The position numbers and the translations under genes are program-made. 64,000 nt of DNA from Paludibacteraceae bacterium (GTDB lineage Bacteria > Bacteroidota > Bacteroidia > Bacteroidales > Paludibacteraceae). The DNA lies in assembly GCA_017509715.1 (NCBI GenBank), contig JAFWOU010000028.1, forward strand, positions 28,309 to 92,308. The letters run 5' to 3'. Shown piece by piece: positions 9,750-18,216 of this stretch. Position 1 is the first letter of the stretch; each line of letters opens with the position of its first letter. Under the pieces are notes generated by a model. The model made no database searches. It was given only the letters and a program-made list of their open reading frames with translations, and was not told the DNA's origin.

Positions 9750-11045
9750 ATGAAAAACTTCGTAGAAGAATTGCGTTGGAGGGGCATGCTCCATGATATC
9801 ATGCCCGGTACCGAAGAGCAATTGATGAAAGAACAGACTACCGCCTATGTGGGGATTGACCCCACGGCGGATAGTCTGCATATCGGTCACCTCTGCGGTA
9901 TTATGATGCTTCGCCACCTGCAGGCATGCGGCCACAAGCCCATCGCCCTGCTCGGTGGAGCTACCGGTATGATTGGCGACCCGTCCGGCAAGTCGGCCGA
10001 GCGCAATCTGCTCACCGAAGAGACTCTGCGCCACAACGTACAGTGTATTCGCGAGCAATTGGAGCACTTCCTGGATTTCAACTCGGATGCACCCAACGCT
10101 GCCGAACTGGTCAACAACTATGACTGGATGAAGGACTACACCTTCCTCGACTTTGCCCGCAACGTGGGAAAACTGATCACGGTCAACTATATGATGGCCA
10201 AGGATTCGGTTAAGAAGCGCTTCAACGGCGAGTTCTCGCAGGGTATGTCGTTCACCGAGTTCACCTACCAGCTGCTCCAAGGCTACGACTTCGTCTATCT
10301 GAATCAGCACCGCAATTGCAAGCTGCAGATGGGCGGTTCGGATCAATGGGGCAATATCACCACCGGTACGGAGCTCATCAAGAAGATGACGGGCAACGAC
10401 GCCTATGCGCTCACCTGTCCGCTCATCACCAAGGCCGATGGCGGTAAGTTCGGTAAGACCGAGTCGGGCAACGTATGGCTCAGCCGCAAATACACCAGTC
10501 CGTATAAGTTCTACCAGTTCTGGATGAACGTCTCCGACGACGATGCCAAGCGCTATATCAAGATCTTCACCTCGCTCAGCCGCGAGGAGATCGAGGCCCT
10601 CATCGCCGAGCACGATGCGGCTCCGCATCTGCGTGCGCTGCAGAAACGTCTGGCTAAGGAAGTCACCTGTATGGTTCACTCCGAAGCCGACTACAACGCT
10701 GCGGTCGAGGCCAGCAATATCCTCTTTGGCAACACCACGGCCGACGCACTCCGTGCGCTGGACGAGGAGACCTTCCTGGATATCTTCAACGGCGTAGAGC
10801 AGTACGAGATAGCAATGGACGACCTGCGTGCCGGTATCGGTCCGCTCGACCTATTGGCAGAAAAGACGAAAATCTTCCCCTCCAAGGGCGAAGCACGCAA
10901 GATGATCCAGGCTAACGGCTTCTCGATGAACAAGGAGAAACTGACCGACCCGCAGACGCCCATCACCGATGCGGCACTGCTCAACGGCAAGTACCTGCTC
11001 TTCCAGAAAGGCAAGAAAGCCTACTACTTGGTCATCGCCAAGTAA
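9750..11045 (+). CDS. tyrS: Tyrosyl-tRNA synthetase
   Basis: A 431-residue class I synthetase of the TyrS1 type. The HIGH motif is HIGHLCG. The KMSKS-equivalent is KFGKT in [13 protein letters not shown]. The tyrosine pocket includes QLLQGYDF and GGSDQWGNI. An S4-like RNA-binding domain lies at the C-terminus (about 360-431). It attaches tyrosine to tRNA-Tyr. It follows eno by 9 bases with no terminator between. Confidence 0.97.
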   Translation: MKNFVEELRWRGMLHDIMPGTEEQLMKEQTTAYVGIDPTADSLHIGHLCGIMMLRHLQACGHKPIALLGGATGMIGDPSGKSAERNLLTEETLRHNVQCIREQLEHFLDFNSDAPNAAELVNNYDWMKDYTFLDFARNVGKLITVNYMMAKDSVKKRFNGEFSQGMSFTEFTYQLLQGYDFVYLNQHRNCKLQMGGSDQWGNITTGTELIKKMTGNDAYALTCPLITKADGGKFGKTESGNVWLSRKYTSPYKFYQFWMNVSDDDAKRYIKIFTSLSREEIEALIAEHDAAPHLRALQKRLAKEVTCMVHSEADYNAAVEASNILFGNTTADALRALDEETFLDIFNGVEQYEIAMDDLRAGIGPLDLLAEKTKIFPSKGEARKMIQANGFSMNKEKLTDPQTPITDAALLNGKYLLFQKGKKAYYLVIAK

Positions 11046-11047
11046 GA

Positions 11048-11087
11048 AACTGATCAACTAATAAACTAATCAACTAATAAACCTGAA
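11048..11087 (+). repeat. 8-base tandem tract between tyrS and the phosphohexomutase
   Basis: Five units of period 8 alternating aactaatc and aactaata. It fills nearly the whole 49-base intergenic space. Confidence 0.8.
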
Positions 11088-11094
11088 ATCAATC

Positions 11095-12873
11095 ATGAAC
11101 GAAGAACTGAAACAAGTAATGGCGGTAGCCGAGGTATGGACTCGCGAACCGTTCGATGCGGAAACCCGCGCACAAGTGAAGGCGATGATGGAGGCTGAGG
11201 ACAAGACCGAACTCATCGATAGCTTCTATCGTACGCTTGAGTTTGGTACCGGCGGTCTGCGTGGTATCATGGGCCCCGGCACCAACCGTATGAACAAGTA
11301 TATCGTAGCCCAGGCTACCCAGGGCTATGCCAACTACCTGCTGAAGGTGCAGCGCGAAGGCGGCTTCAAGAACGTACAGAACGGCCAGGTGGCTGTCGTC
11401 GTTGGTCACGATTGCCGCAACAACGGACGTCTGTTTGCTGAGACCGTTGCCGACATCTTCTCGGCCAATGGTATCAAGGTATATCTCTTTGAGAGTCTGC
11501 GTCCTACGCCGGAGGTGAGCTTCGCTATCCGTCACCTCAAGTGCCAGGGTGGTGTCAACGTCACCGCCAGCCATAACCCGCGTGAGTACAATGGTTACAA
11601 GGCTTACTGGGAGGATGGTTCGCAGGTGCTCCAGCCGCACGACAAGGGCATTATTGACGAGGTTAACAAGGTGACCATGGCCGACGTGAAGTGGAACGCC
11701 AATCACGACCTCATCGAGATCATCGGTGGCGAGATGGACTACGACTACATGCAGGCTGTTAAGACCTGTATGGTAGATCAAGACGTCATCCTGCGCCATA
11801 AGGATCTGAATATCGTCTATACGCCGCTCCACGGTGCCGGACGCCAGATCGTCCCGATGTGCCTCCGCTCCTGGGGATTCGAGAATATCCACGTAGTGCC
11901 CGAGCAGATGGTCATCGATGGCAACTTCCCGACCGTTGTTTCGCCTAACCCCGAGAATGCAGAGGCTATGACCCTGGGTATGAAGCTCGGAACCAAGCTC
12001 AATGCCGACCTCGTTATCGCCAGCGACCCCGATGCCGATCGTATCGCTATCGTATGCCGCGACGAGAACGACGAGTGGATCATCATCAATGGCAACCAGA
12101 CCTGCATGATGTTCGCTTACTACAACATCAAGGCCCTGAAGCGTCTCGGCAAGATGCGTCCCGATATGTATCTCGTGAAGACCATCGTGACCACCGAGGT
12201 TATCCGCCGCATGGCTGATAAGGAGGGTGTCACCCTCACCGATGAGTTCACCGGCTTCAAGTGGATTGCCAACCGTATCCGTATGTGGGAAGGTACCCAT
12301 AAGTACATCGGTGGTGGCGAGGAGTCGTTCGGCTGGCTCGGCTTTGATGGTGTGCGCGACAAGTGCTCGCCGTCGGCTATCTGCCTCATCTGCGAGATTG
12401 CAGCTGCCGCTAAGGACCAGGGTATGTCGCTCTACGAGTACCTGATCAATATCTACAACGAGTTCGGCTTCCAGCGTGAGACGACCGTCAACGTCGTTCG
12501 TCCGGGTAAGACCGGCGCCGAGGAGATCCAGGCTATGATGGTCAACTACCGTGAGAACCCGCCGCAGGAGATCGCAGGCGAGAAGGTGGTTAAAATCAAG
12601 GACTTCCAGCTCTCTGAGCAGCGAGAACTCGTGGATGGCGAGTGGCGCAAGTCGGAGATCAAGATGGCGCTCAACGCCAAGAGCAACGTGCTGCAGTACT
12701 TCACCGAAGGTGGCCTCAAGGTCAGCGTTCGTCCGTCGGGTACCGAGCCGAAGATCAAGTTCTACTTCGAGATCCCGGCCCAGATGCCTACGCCCGATGC
12801 AGCAGGCTACAAGGCTGCGACGGCTGCGGCTGAAGCCCGCGTTCCCGCCCTGAAAGCTTCCCTCGGCATCTAA
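11095..12873 (+). CDS. Phosphoglucomutase/phosphomannomutase, PGM2-like
   Basis: A 592-residue alpha-D-phosphohexomutase. The phosphoserine loop is TASHNPREYNGYKAYW (about 158-173). The metal site is DPDADR (about 313), and the sugar-binding loop is GGGEESFGW. The phosphate-binding end is VSVRPSGTEPKIKFYFE. The length fits the PGM2-like group, which interconverts glucose-1-phosphate and glucose-6-phosphate. This would be the next step after glucose-1-phosphate release by the cellobiose phosphorylase at 14296, though the two are in separate units. A clear terminator follows. Confidence 0.93.
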   Translation: MNEELKQVMAVAEVWTREPFDAETRAQVKAMMEAEDKTELIDSFYRTLEFGTGGLRGIMGPGTNRMNKYIVAQATQGYANYLLKVQREGGFKNVQNGQVAVVVGHDCRNNGRLFAETVADIFSANGIKVYLFESLRPTPEVSFAIRHLKCQGGVNVTASHNPREYNGYKAYWEDGSQVLQPHDKGIIDEVNKVTMADVKWNANHDLIEIIGGEMDYDYMQAVKTCMVDQDVILRHKDLNIVYTPLHGAGRQIVPMCLRSWGFENIHVVPEQMVIDGNFPTVVSPNPENAEAMTLGMKLGTKLNADLVIASDPDADRIAIVCRDENDEWIIINGNQTCMMFAYYNIKALKRLGKMRPDMYLVKTIVTTEVIRRMADKEGVTLTDEFTGFKWIANRIRMWEGTHKYIGGGEESFGWLGFDGVRDKCSPSAICLICEIAAAAKDQGMSLYEYLINIYNEFGFQRETTVNVVRPGKTGAEEIQAMMVNYRENPPQEIAGEKVVKIKDFQLSEQRELVDGEWRKSEIKMALNAKSNVLQYFTEGGLKVSVRPSGTEPKIKFYFEIPAQMPTPDAAGYKAATAAAEARVPALKASLGI

Positions 12874-12896
12874 TCCGAGTAGGGTATATATACAAG

Positions 12897-12929
12897 AAAT
12901 CGCACCTCACAAAACGGGGTGCGATTTTT
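12897..12929 (+). terminator. Rho-independent terminator after the phosphohexomutase
   Basis: A 10-bp stem (aaatcgcacc with ggtgcgattt) followed by a T run. Closely related in sequence to the terminator at 13156-13184 (see findings). Confidence 0.88.
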
Positions 12930-13155
12930 GTTGTTTTTAGGGTACCTTTGGATAGCCTTTTCTTATGGTGTTCTATGGGCAATGGTCTAGGATTACCCTT
13001 ACTTGCCCCTTACTTACCCCTTACTTGAGCCTTGCTTGGGTCTTTCTTGGGATGTTCTCGGGAGATGGTCCCGTGATGCGAATGTGGAAGACATGAGATA
13101 GCGTGAGGGTTGATAGAAGGTAAGTATTCAAAGGTACTACTTTTTTGGGTATATA
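12930..13155 (+). other. Gene-free stretch with a degenerate 11-base repeat
   Basis: No convincing ORF. About 12982-13043 holds five diverging copies of an 11-base unit (ccccttacttg type, drifting to tcttgggtc). A TACCTTTG (12943-12950) and its inverted counterpart CAAAGGTA (13129-13136) face each other across the stretch and could be two inward-facing promoters or the ends of a small repeat element. An unannotated small RNA is possible but not shown. Confidence 0.4.
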
Positions 13156-13184
13156 CAAAAAAATCGCACCGAAGCGCGATTTTA
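13156..13184 (-). terminator. Rho-independent terminator after the AraC regulator
   Basis: On the minus strand a stem aaatcgc/gcgattt with a small loop is followed by seven T. It sits 20 bases past the regulator's stop. Confidence 0.8.
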
Positions 13185-13204
13185 GGAGTAAAGGAGTTCT
13201 GCTC

Positions 13205-14062
13205 TTAGAATCGTTCGCGGAATTCGGAGGGGGTGCAGCCTTTCGACTCGCGGAAGAGGCGGTTGAAATGGCTCAAGGTGTTGAAACCGCAAGAGTAGCC
13301 GATGTCGGCCACGGAGCGCTGGGTGGTGAGCAGCAGGCGTGCGGCGATACCGAGACGATAGTCGATCAGATAGCGGTTGGGCGTGCGTCCCGTCTTGTTG
13401 CGGAAAAAGCGCGAAAAAGACTCATCGGCCATGCAGACCAGACGGCTCATATCGCTCAGGCTGATATCGTGCATATAATGGTCGGCAATGTATGTGCAGA
13501 CACGTCGTACTCGTTCGTCCTCATTCTCCTCGCGGGCATCGACAAACGACGAAGAAGACAGCTCGCGGGCTTCCTCTACGAGCGATAGACGGTAGAGCAG
13601 GTTGAAGAGGCGCACGACAGAGGCAAAGCTATCGTTGGATTGCGCGAGGTTGATGATATCCTCCCGCAGGATGCGGATGGCGGGTTCGGGGAACGCCAGG
13701 CCGCGTTGGGCACGGTCCATCATGCGGCGGATGCTGACAAAGGCACGCTTCTCCATGAGCGGTCCGCGGAAGGTGTCGGGGTCCATATGGATGGTGATCT
13801 CGTGGATGTCCTGACGCGGACAAGTGCCTTGTTCCCAGACATGTACGAGTCGGCTACCAGTCATGAGGACGAGGTCCAGGGCACCGATCGATTCGTAGCT
13901 GTCACCGATGGTGCGGGTGGCACCTGCGGCATTCTCGACGAAGTTGAGTTCGTAGGTGGCATGACAATGAGCAGGGTACTCGAAGTAGGTCTTATGACGT
14001 TCGCCGACGTAGAAGATGTCGAGCGGTTCGAGACGGGTGATTTCGGTGAAGGATTCGCGCAT
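13205..14062 (-). CDS. AraC-family transcriptional regulator of the cellulose locus
   Basis: A 285-residue AraC/XylS regulator. The N-terminal cupin-like sensor has YPAHCHATYELNFVE. The C-terminal double HTH has YMHDISLSDMSRLVCMA, FSRFFRNKTGRTPNRYLIDY and SVADIGYSCGFNTLSHFNR. I chose the ATG at 14062 (MRESFTEIT) over one at 14224: the upstream 54 codons are encoded by heptamer repeats and promoter DNA and do not resemble the family. It is transcribed divergently from the GH94 gene, so it most likely controls this glucan locus, perhaps in response to cellobiose. Confidence 0.88.
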   Translation of the reverse strand: MRESFTEITRLEPLDIFYVGERHKTYFEYPAHCHATYELNFVENAAGATRTIGDSYESIGALDLVLMTGSRLVHVWEQGTCPRQDIHEITIHMDPDTFRGPLMEKRAFVSIRRMMDRAQRGLAFPEPAIRILREDIINLAQSNDSFASVVRLFNLLYRLSLVEEARELSSSSFVDAREENEDERVRRVCTYIADHYMHDISLSDMSRLVCMADESFSRFFRNKTGRTPNRYLIDYRLGIAARLLLTTQRSVADIGYSCGFNTLSHFNRLFRESKGCTPSEFRERF

Positions 14063-14072
14063 AATATTTCGG

Positions 14073-14141
14073 GCTTTCAGCTTTCGGCTATCAGCTATTA
14101 GATTCCCGTTTTCTGAATGCTGAAGGCTGATGGCTGACGGC
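14073..14141 (-). repeat. Two inverted heptamer tracts in the leader of the AraC gene
   Basis: 14073-14100 has four units of gctttca type and 14114-14141 four units of tgaaggc type, which are reverse complements of each other. The transcript could fold into a long imperfect hairpin 10 bases before the start codon. Confidence 0.8.
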
Positions 14142-14160
14142 CATTTTTTAATTTCGGGGA

Positions 14161-14191
14161 CAAAATTACACAAAAAATCGCATATGTGCAA
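14161..14191 (-). promoter_or_regulatory. Promoter of the AraC regulator
   Basis: Minus-strand TAATTTTG (14161-14168) with TTGCAC (14186-14191) upstream. It supports the 14062 start. Confidence 0.7.
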
Positions 14192-14265
14192 ACTTAATTT
14201 TGCATTTTTTCGGAAAACGCACAATTTCGGTCGGAAAAGTATTAGTGCGGGTCAGAAAAATGCAC

Positions 14266-14273
14266 TAATTTTG
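14266..14273 (+). promoter_or_regulatory. Probable -7 element for the GH94 gene
   Basis: TAATTTTG, 22 bases before the ATG; the -33 element is weak, as expected if an activator is needed. A second TAATTTTG lies at 14195-14202. Confidence 0.5.
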
Positions 14274-14295
14274 CACCCGAAATTGAAATACTATC

Positions 14296-16818
14296 ATGCA
14301 ACACAAAAACTACGGCTTTTTCGATGATGCGCATCGCGAGTATGTCATCACGGACCCACGCACTCCGTTTCCGTGGATCAACTATCTGGGGAATGAAGAC
14401 TTTTTCGGCTTGATTTCGAATACAGGTGGCGGCTATAATTTCTACAAAGACGCCAAGTTTCGTCGTATCACCCGCTATCGTTACAACAGTGTGCCGATGG
14501 ACTCGGTAGGGCGGTATTTTTATATAGTCGAAAGTCAAAAGTCGAAAGACCGCGGACAAGCCGCTCAAAGCATTGTTTGGAATCCGGGATGGAAGCCGTG
14601 TAAGACGCCGCTGGACAAGTATGAGTGCCGCCACGGACTGAACTACACGCGCATCACGGGCGAGAAGAATAAGGTTCGCGCGAGCGTGTTGCATTTCGTG
14701 CCGCTGGGCGTGAAGGCAGAGATCCAGAAGCTGACCCTCACCAACCTTTCAAACGACATCAAACAACTCAAACTATTCAGTTATGCTGAGTGGTGCCTAT
14801 GGAATGCAGCTACGGATGGCGAGAATTTTCAGAGGAATCTTTCGACGGGGGAAGTGGAAATTGAGCGTTCAGCCATCAGCCATCAGCATTCAGCTTTTAC
14901 GGCCATTTACCATAAGACAGAGTACAAGGAGCGCCGTAACCACTACGCATACTATAGCGTCAACTGCGCTGCGGACGGATATGATACGGATCGTGAGACG
15001 TTCGTAGGTCTCTACAACGACCTATCAGAACCATCAGCTGTCAGCCGTCAGCATTCAGAAGATAGTCTGGCACACGGTTGGAGTCCGATAGCAAGTCACT
15101 ATATCGAGGTGGAGTTGAAGCCGGGCGAGAGTAGAGATTTTATCTTCGTTCTCGGCTATGAAGAAAATCCGCAGGAGGAGAAGTTTGCCAACGACCAACG
15201 ACTAACGACCAACGACCAATTGATCACCTCTCTAGGCGAGAAGGACCATCATATTATAAATAAGGTACGCGCGCACGAGGTGATTCGTCGGTTTGCGACG
15301 GTAGAGGCTGTGGATCAGGCGTTTGCGGAACTGAATGCGCTGTGGGACGATCTTCTGAGCAAGTACCGCGTAGAGAGCGAGGACGAGCGACTGAACCGCA
15401 TGGTGAATATATGGAACCAATACCAGTGCATGGTCACGTTCTGCATGAGCCGTTCGGCATCATTCTTCGAGAGCGGCGTAGGACGTGGCATGGGTTTCCG
15501 CGATTCGAATCAGGACCTGGTGGGCTTTGTGCACCAGATCCCGTCGCGTGCGCGTCAGCGTATCCTGGATATAGCCGCTACGCAGTTCCCCGACGGCGGA
15601 TGTTACCATCAGTACCAACCGCTCACGAAGCGCGGCAACAACGACATAGGTGGTGGTTTCAACGACGACCCGATGTGGTTGATTTTCGGTACGACGGCCT
15701 ATATCCGCGAGACAGGCGACTACACGATCCTGGACGAGATGGTGCCTTGGGACAACGAACCCGGTACAGAGGTAAGCCTGATGGAGCATCTACGCATCAG
15801 TTTCAACCACGTGGTCAACAACCTCGGTCCTCACGGACTGCCACTGATCGGACGTGCGGACTGGAACGACTGTCTGAACCTGAACTGCTTCTCCTGGGAC
15901 CCGAATGAGAGTTTCCAGACCACGGGCAACCAGACCGAAGGTAGTAAGGCCGAGAGCCTGATGATCGCCGGACTGTTTGTGTATTGTGGTCGCCAATTCT
16001 GTAAATTGCTCAAGGTTACCGGTTATGGGTTACGGGTTACGGACTTCGAGGCTGAGATTGAGAAGATGTGTCAGGCGGTGGAGCAGTACGGCTGGGACGG
16101 CGAGTGGTATCTGCGTGCGTACGACTACTATGGCAATAAGGTAGGTTCGCACGAGAACGAGGAGGGCCAGATTTTCATCGAGAGCCAAGGCTGGTGCGGC
16201 ATGGCGCGTATCGGTGCGGACAAGGGCATGCCGGAGAAGGCACTGGACAGCGCCGCTCGTCTGCTGGACAGCGAGCATGGTATGGTGCTGAACTATCCGG
16301 CCTACACGACATACCACGTAGAGCTGGGTGAGCAGAGTACCTATCCCGCAGGTTATAAGGAGAATGGCGGTATCTTCTGCCACAACAACCCGTGGGTGAT
16401 CATCGCCCAGACTGAAGCCGGTCGTGGCAACGATGCCTGGACGCTCTATAAGAAGATCGCTCCGGCATGGATTGAGGATCAGGACCTGCATAAGGTGGAG
16501 CCGTATGTATATTGCCAGATGGTAGCCGGCAAAGAGGCTGCCAAGCCGGGCGAGGGTAAGAACAGTTGGCTGACGGGTACGGCCGCATGGAACTGGCTCG
16601 TAGTGAGTCAGCATATCCTGGGCATCCAGCCGACCTACGAGGGCCTGCGCGTGAATCCGTGTATCCCGAGCGACATGAAAGAGTATAAGGTGACGCGTAA
16701 GTGGCGCGACGCCGAGTATGTCATCACGGTGAAGAACCCGAATGGCAAGCAGCGACTCGCGGAGCCGGTGGTGCTACCGTATGAGCCGGGAAGACATGAG
16801 GTTACAATAGAATTGTAA
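14296..16818 (+). CDS. Cellobiose phosphorylase, GH94
   Basis: An 840-residue GH94 enzyme with no signal peptide, so cytoplasmic. It cleaves cellobiose with phosphate to give glucose-1-phosphate and glucose. The N-terminus ([19 protein letters not shown]) and [13 protein letters not shown] are typical, and the catalytic Asp lies in [13 protein letters not shown] (Asp about 522). [20 protein letters not shown] marks the phosphate-binding side. Five heptamer tracts are translated in frame at residues about 78-84, 191-199, 243-254, 298-307 and 573-582. Family members have about 800-820 residues, so the tracts account for the extra length. First gene of the locus. Confidence 0.93.
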   Translation: MQHKNYGFFDDAHREYVITDPRTPFPWINYLGNEDFFGLISNTGGGYNFYKDAKFRRITRYRYNSVPMDSVGRYFYIVESQKSKDRGQAAQSIVWNPGWKPCKTPLDKYECRHGLNYTRITGEKNKVRASVLHFVPLGVKAEIQKLTLTNLSNDIKQLKLFSYAEWCLWNAATDGENFQRNLSTGEVEIERSAISHQHSAFTAIYHKTEYKERRNHYAYYSVNCAADGYDTDRETFVGLYNDLSEPSAVSRQHSEDSLAHGWSPIASHYIEVELKPGESRDFIFVLGYEENPQEEKFANDQRLTTNDQLITSLGEKDHHIINKVRAHEVIRRFATVEAVDQAFAELNALWDDLLSKYRVESEDERLNRMVNIWNQYQCMVTFCMSRSASFFESGVGRGMGFRDSNQDLVGFVHQIPSRARQRILDIAATQFPDGGCYHQYQPLTKRGNNDIGGGFNDDPMWLIFGTTAYIRETGDYTILDEMVPWDNEPGTEVSLMEHLRISFNHVVNNLGPHGLPLIGRADWNDCLNLNCFSWDPNESFQTTGNQTEGSKAESLMIAGLFVYCGRQFCKLLKVTGYGLRVTDFEAEIEKMCQAVEQYGWDGEWYLRAYDYYGNKVGSHENEEGQIFIESQGWCGMARIGADKGMPEKALDSAARLLDSEHGMVLNYPAYTTYHVELGEQSTYPAGYKENGGIFCHNNPWVIIAQTEAGRGNDAWTLYKKIAPAWIEDQDLHKVEPYVYCQMVAGKEAAKPGEGKNSWLTGTAAWNWLVVSQHILGIQPTYEGLRVNPCIPSDMKEYKVTRKWRDAEYVITVKNPNGKQRLAEPVVLPYEPGRHEVTIEL
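14527..14547 (+). repeat. GH94 tract 1 (gtcgaaa family, 3 units)
   Basis: gtcgaaa, gtcaaaa, gtcgaaa in register, encoding VESQKSK. Confidence 0.75.
14867..14894 (+). repeat. GH94 tract 2 (catcagc family, 4 units)
   Basis: gttcagc, catcagc, catcagc, attcagc. Same family as the second recF tract. Confidence 0.85.
15022..15058 (+). repeat. GH94 tract 3 (catcagc family, 5 units)
   Basis: Five units ending in tcag. A two-base insert (aa) follows the first unit. Confidence 0.8.
15189..15216 (+). repeat. GH94 tract 4 (caacgac family, 4 units)
   Basis: caacgac, caacgac, taacgac, caacgac in perfect register. Encodes NDQRLTTND. Confidence 0.88.
16014..16041 (+). repeat. GH94 tract 5 (ggttacg family, 4 units)
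   Basis: ggttacc, ggttatg, ggttacg, ggttacg in perfect register. Encodes [10 protein letters not shown]. Confidence 0.88.
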
Positions 16819-16858
16819 TTTACGATTTGGTCATTTACGATTTACGATTTATTTGGTT
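16818..16858 (+). repeat. Intergenic heptamer tract (tttacga family)
   Basis: Several atttacg/tttacga units with one 8-base unit, between the GH94 and GH5 genes. Same family as the trmN6 tract at 37461. Confidence 0.65.
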
Positions 16859-16893
16859 TATTTAGATATTTAATCATTTTATAAAATAATACC

Positions 16894-18186
16894 ATGAAGA
16901 AATTCTTAGCTGTATTTGTCGTGCTGCTGGCGGTATGTACTGCTTGCGAGGCACAGGAGAAGAAACCGCGTCCGATGGACAACGAGGCGATTCAGTTCGC
17001 TATGTCGATGGGTATCGGATGGAACCTGGGCAACCAGATGGACGCCCACTACAACGGCTGTTCGTACGAAGAAGGGTGGGGCAACAAAGCCGCTACCCAG
17101 CAGACTTTCAACGGACTGAAGAAAGCCGGCTTCCGCTCGGTACGTATTCCCGTAACATGGATGGGTCATATCGGCAACGCGCCGACCTACACCATCGAGA
17201 AAGGATGGATGGACCGTGTCGCCGAGTTGGTAGATATGGCGCATAAAGCCGGACTGATCGTGATCATCAATATCCATCACGATGGTTACGGAGCACAGGA
17301 CACGCCCAGCAAGGGTGCGCACTGGCTCGACCTGCCGGCGGCAGTTGCCAGCGAAGAGACCAACCAGCGCATCAAACAGGAGCTGACGATGGTGTGGCTC
17401 CAGATCGGTAAGCGATTCATGAATCACGGCGAGTGGCTGGTCTTCGAGACGCTGAACGAGATACAAGACGGCGGTTGGGGCGGCGGCAACAACCGTACGG
17501 ACGGCGGCGCACAATACCGCGTGCTGAACGAGTGGAACCAGGTATGCGTGGATGCTATCCGTGCGGCCGGCGGCATGAATGAGACCCGCTATATCGGCGT
17601 GCCGGGCTATGTATGCAATCCGGAACTGACGGTAGAGAATCTGGTGATCCCTGAGGATGTGGTGGAGAACCGCATCATGGTGGCCGTACACAGTTACGAC
17701 CCTTGGGACTTTGCCGGTTCGGCGAACGTGCAGGAGTGGGGACATACGGGTGTGGATGTCGTGGAAGGCGCGGACGAGAATGCGTATGTAGGCATGCTTA
17801 ACCGCCTGTTTAACATGTATGTACGTCGCGGCATACCGGTTTATTTCGGTGAGTTTGGTGCCGTACGTCGTACCGCCAAGGAGGATGAGCCCTTCCGTCT
17901 CTACTATTTCCGCTATATATGCAAGGCGATGCGCGACCGCAGGATCCCGGCGCTGTACTGGGACAACGGTAACTCGAAGGCCGGCAACGACGGCTTTGGC
18001 GTGATTAACCACCAGACCGGTAAGTACATTGGCAGCGGTGAGCAGGCCGTACGCGCCATGGTGGATAGTTGGGAGAACAACGATCCGAACTATACCCTGC
18101 AGTCGGTATATGACTCGGCGCCGGAGAGTAGCCGCAAAGGTCAGCCGCAACAGAAAGGCGCACATAGTACGTATAACAACGAATAA
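16894..18186 (+). CDS. GH5 endoglucanase, predicted lipoprotein
   Basis: A 430-residue GH5 cellulase with a lipoprotein signal ending at Cys18 (LAVCTAC), so anchored at the outer membrane or cell surface. Barrel motifs are GIGWNLGNQMDAH, FRSVRIPVTWMGH, VIINIHHDGYG, the acid/base Glu of ETLNEIQDGG (about 188) and the nucleophile Glu of YFGEFGAV (about 320). A proline/glutamine-rich tail follows the barrel. It should cut cellulose or mixed-linkage glucan internally, producing oligosaccharides for the SusC/SusD pair just downstream. Confidence 0.93.
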   Translation: MKKFLAVFVVLLAVCTACEAQEKKPRPMDNEAIQFAMSMGIGWNLGNQMDAHYNGCSYEEGWGNKAATQQTFNGLKKAGFRSVRIPVTWMGHIGNAPTYTIEKGWMDRVAELVDMAHKAGLIVIINIHHDGYGAQDTPSKGAHWLDLPAAVASEETNQRIKQELTMVWLQIGKRFMNHGEWLVFETLNEIQDGGWGGGNNRTDGGAQYRVLNEWNQVCVDAIRAAGGMNETRYIGVPGYVCNPELTVENLVIPEDVVENRIMVAVHSYDPWDFAGSANVQEWGHTGVDVVEGADENAYVGMLNRLFNMYVRRGIPVYFGEFGAVRRTAKEDEPFRLYYFRYICKAMRDRRIPALYWDNGNSKAGNDGFGVINHQTGKYIGSGEQAVRAMVDSWENNDPNYTLQSVYDSAPESSRKGQPQQKGAHSTYNNE

Positions 18187-18216
18187 CAATTACCATAAAA
18201 TCCAATTTATTATCGT

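Noticed and set aside
12942..13137. Mobile element with 9-base inverted ends (gtacctttg/caaaggtac)
   Set aside because: The ends coincide with normal -7 promoter sequence, no target duplication or second copy is visible, so it is kept only as a possibility in the findings.
13205..14224. Longer AraC protein starting at 14224
   Set aside because: The extra 54 codons cover the promoter and two heptamer tracts; the family-like sequence starts at 14062.
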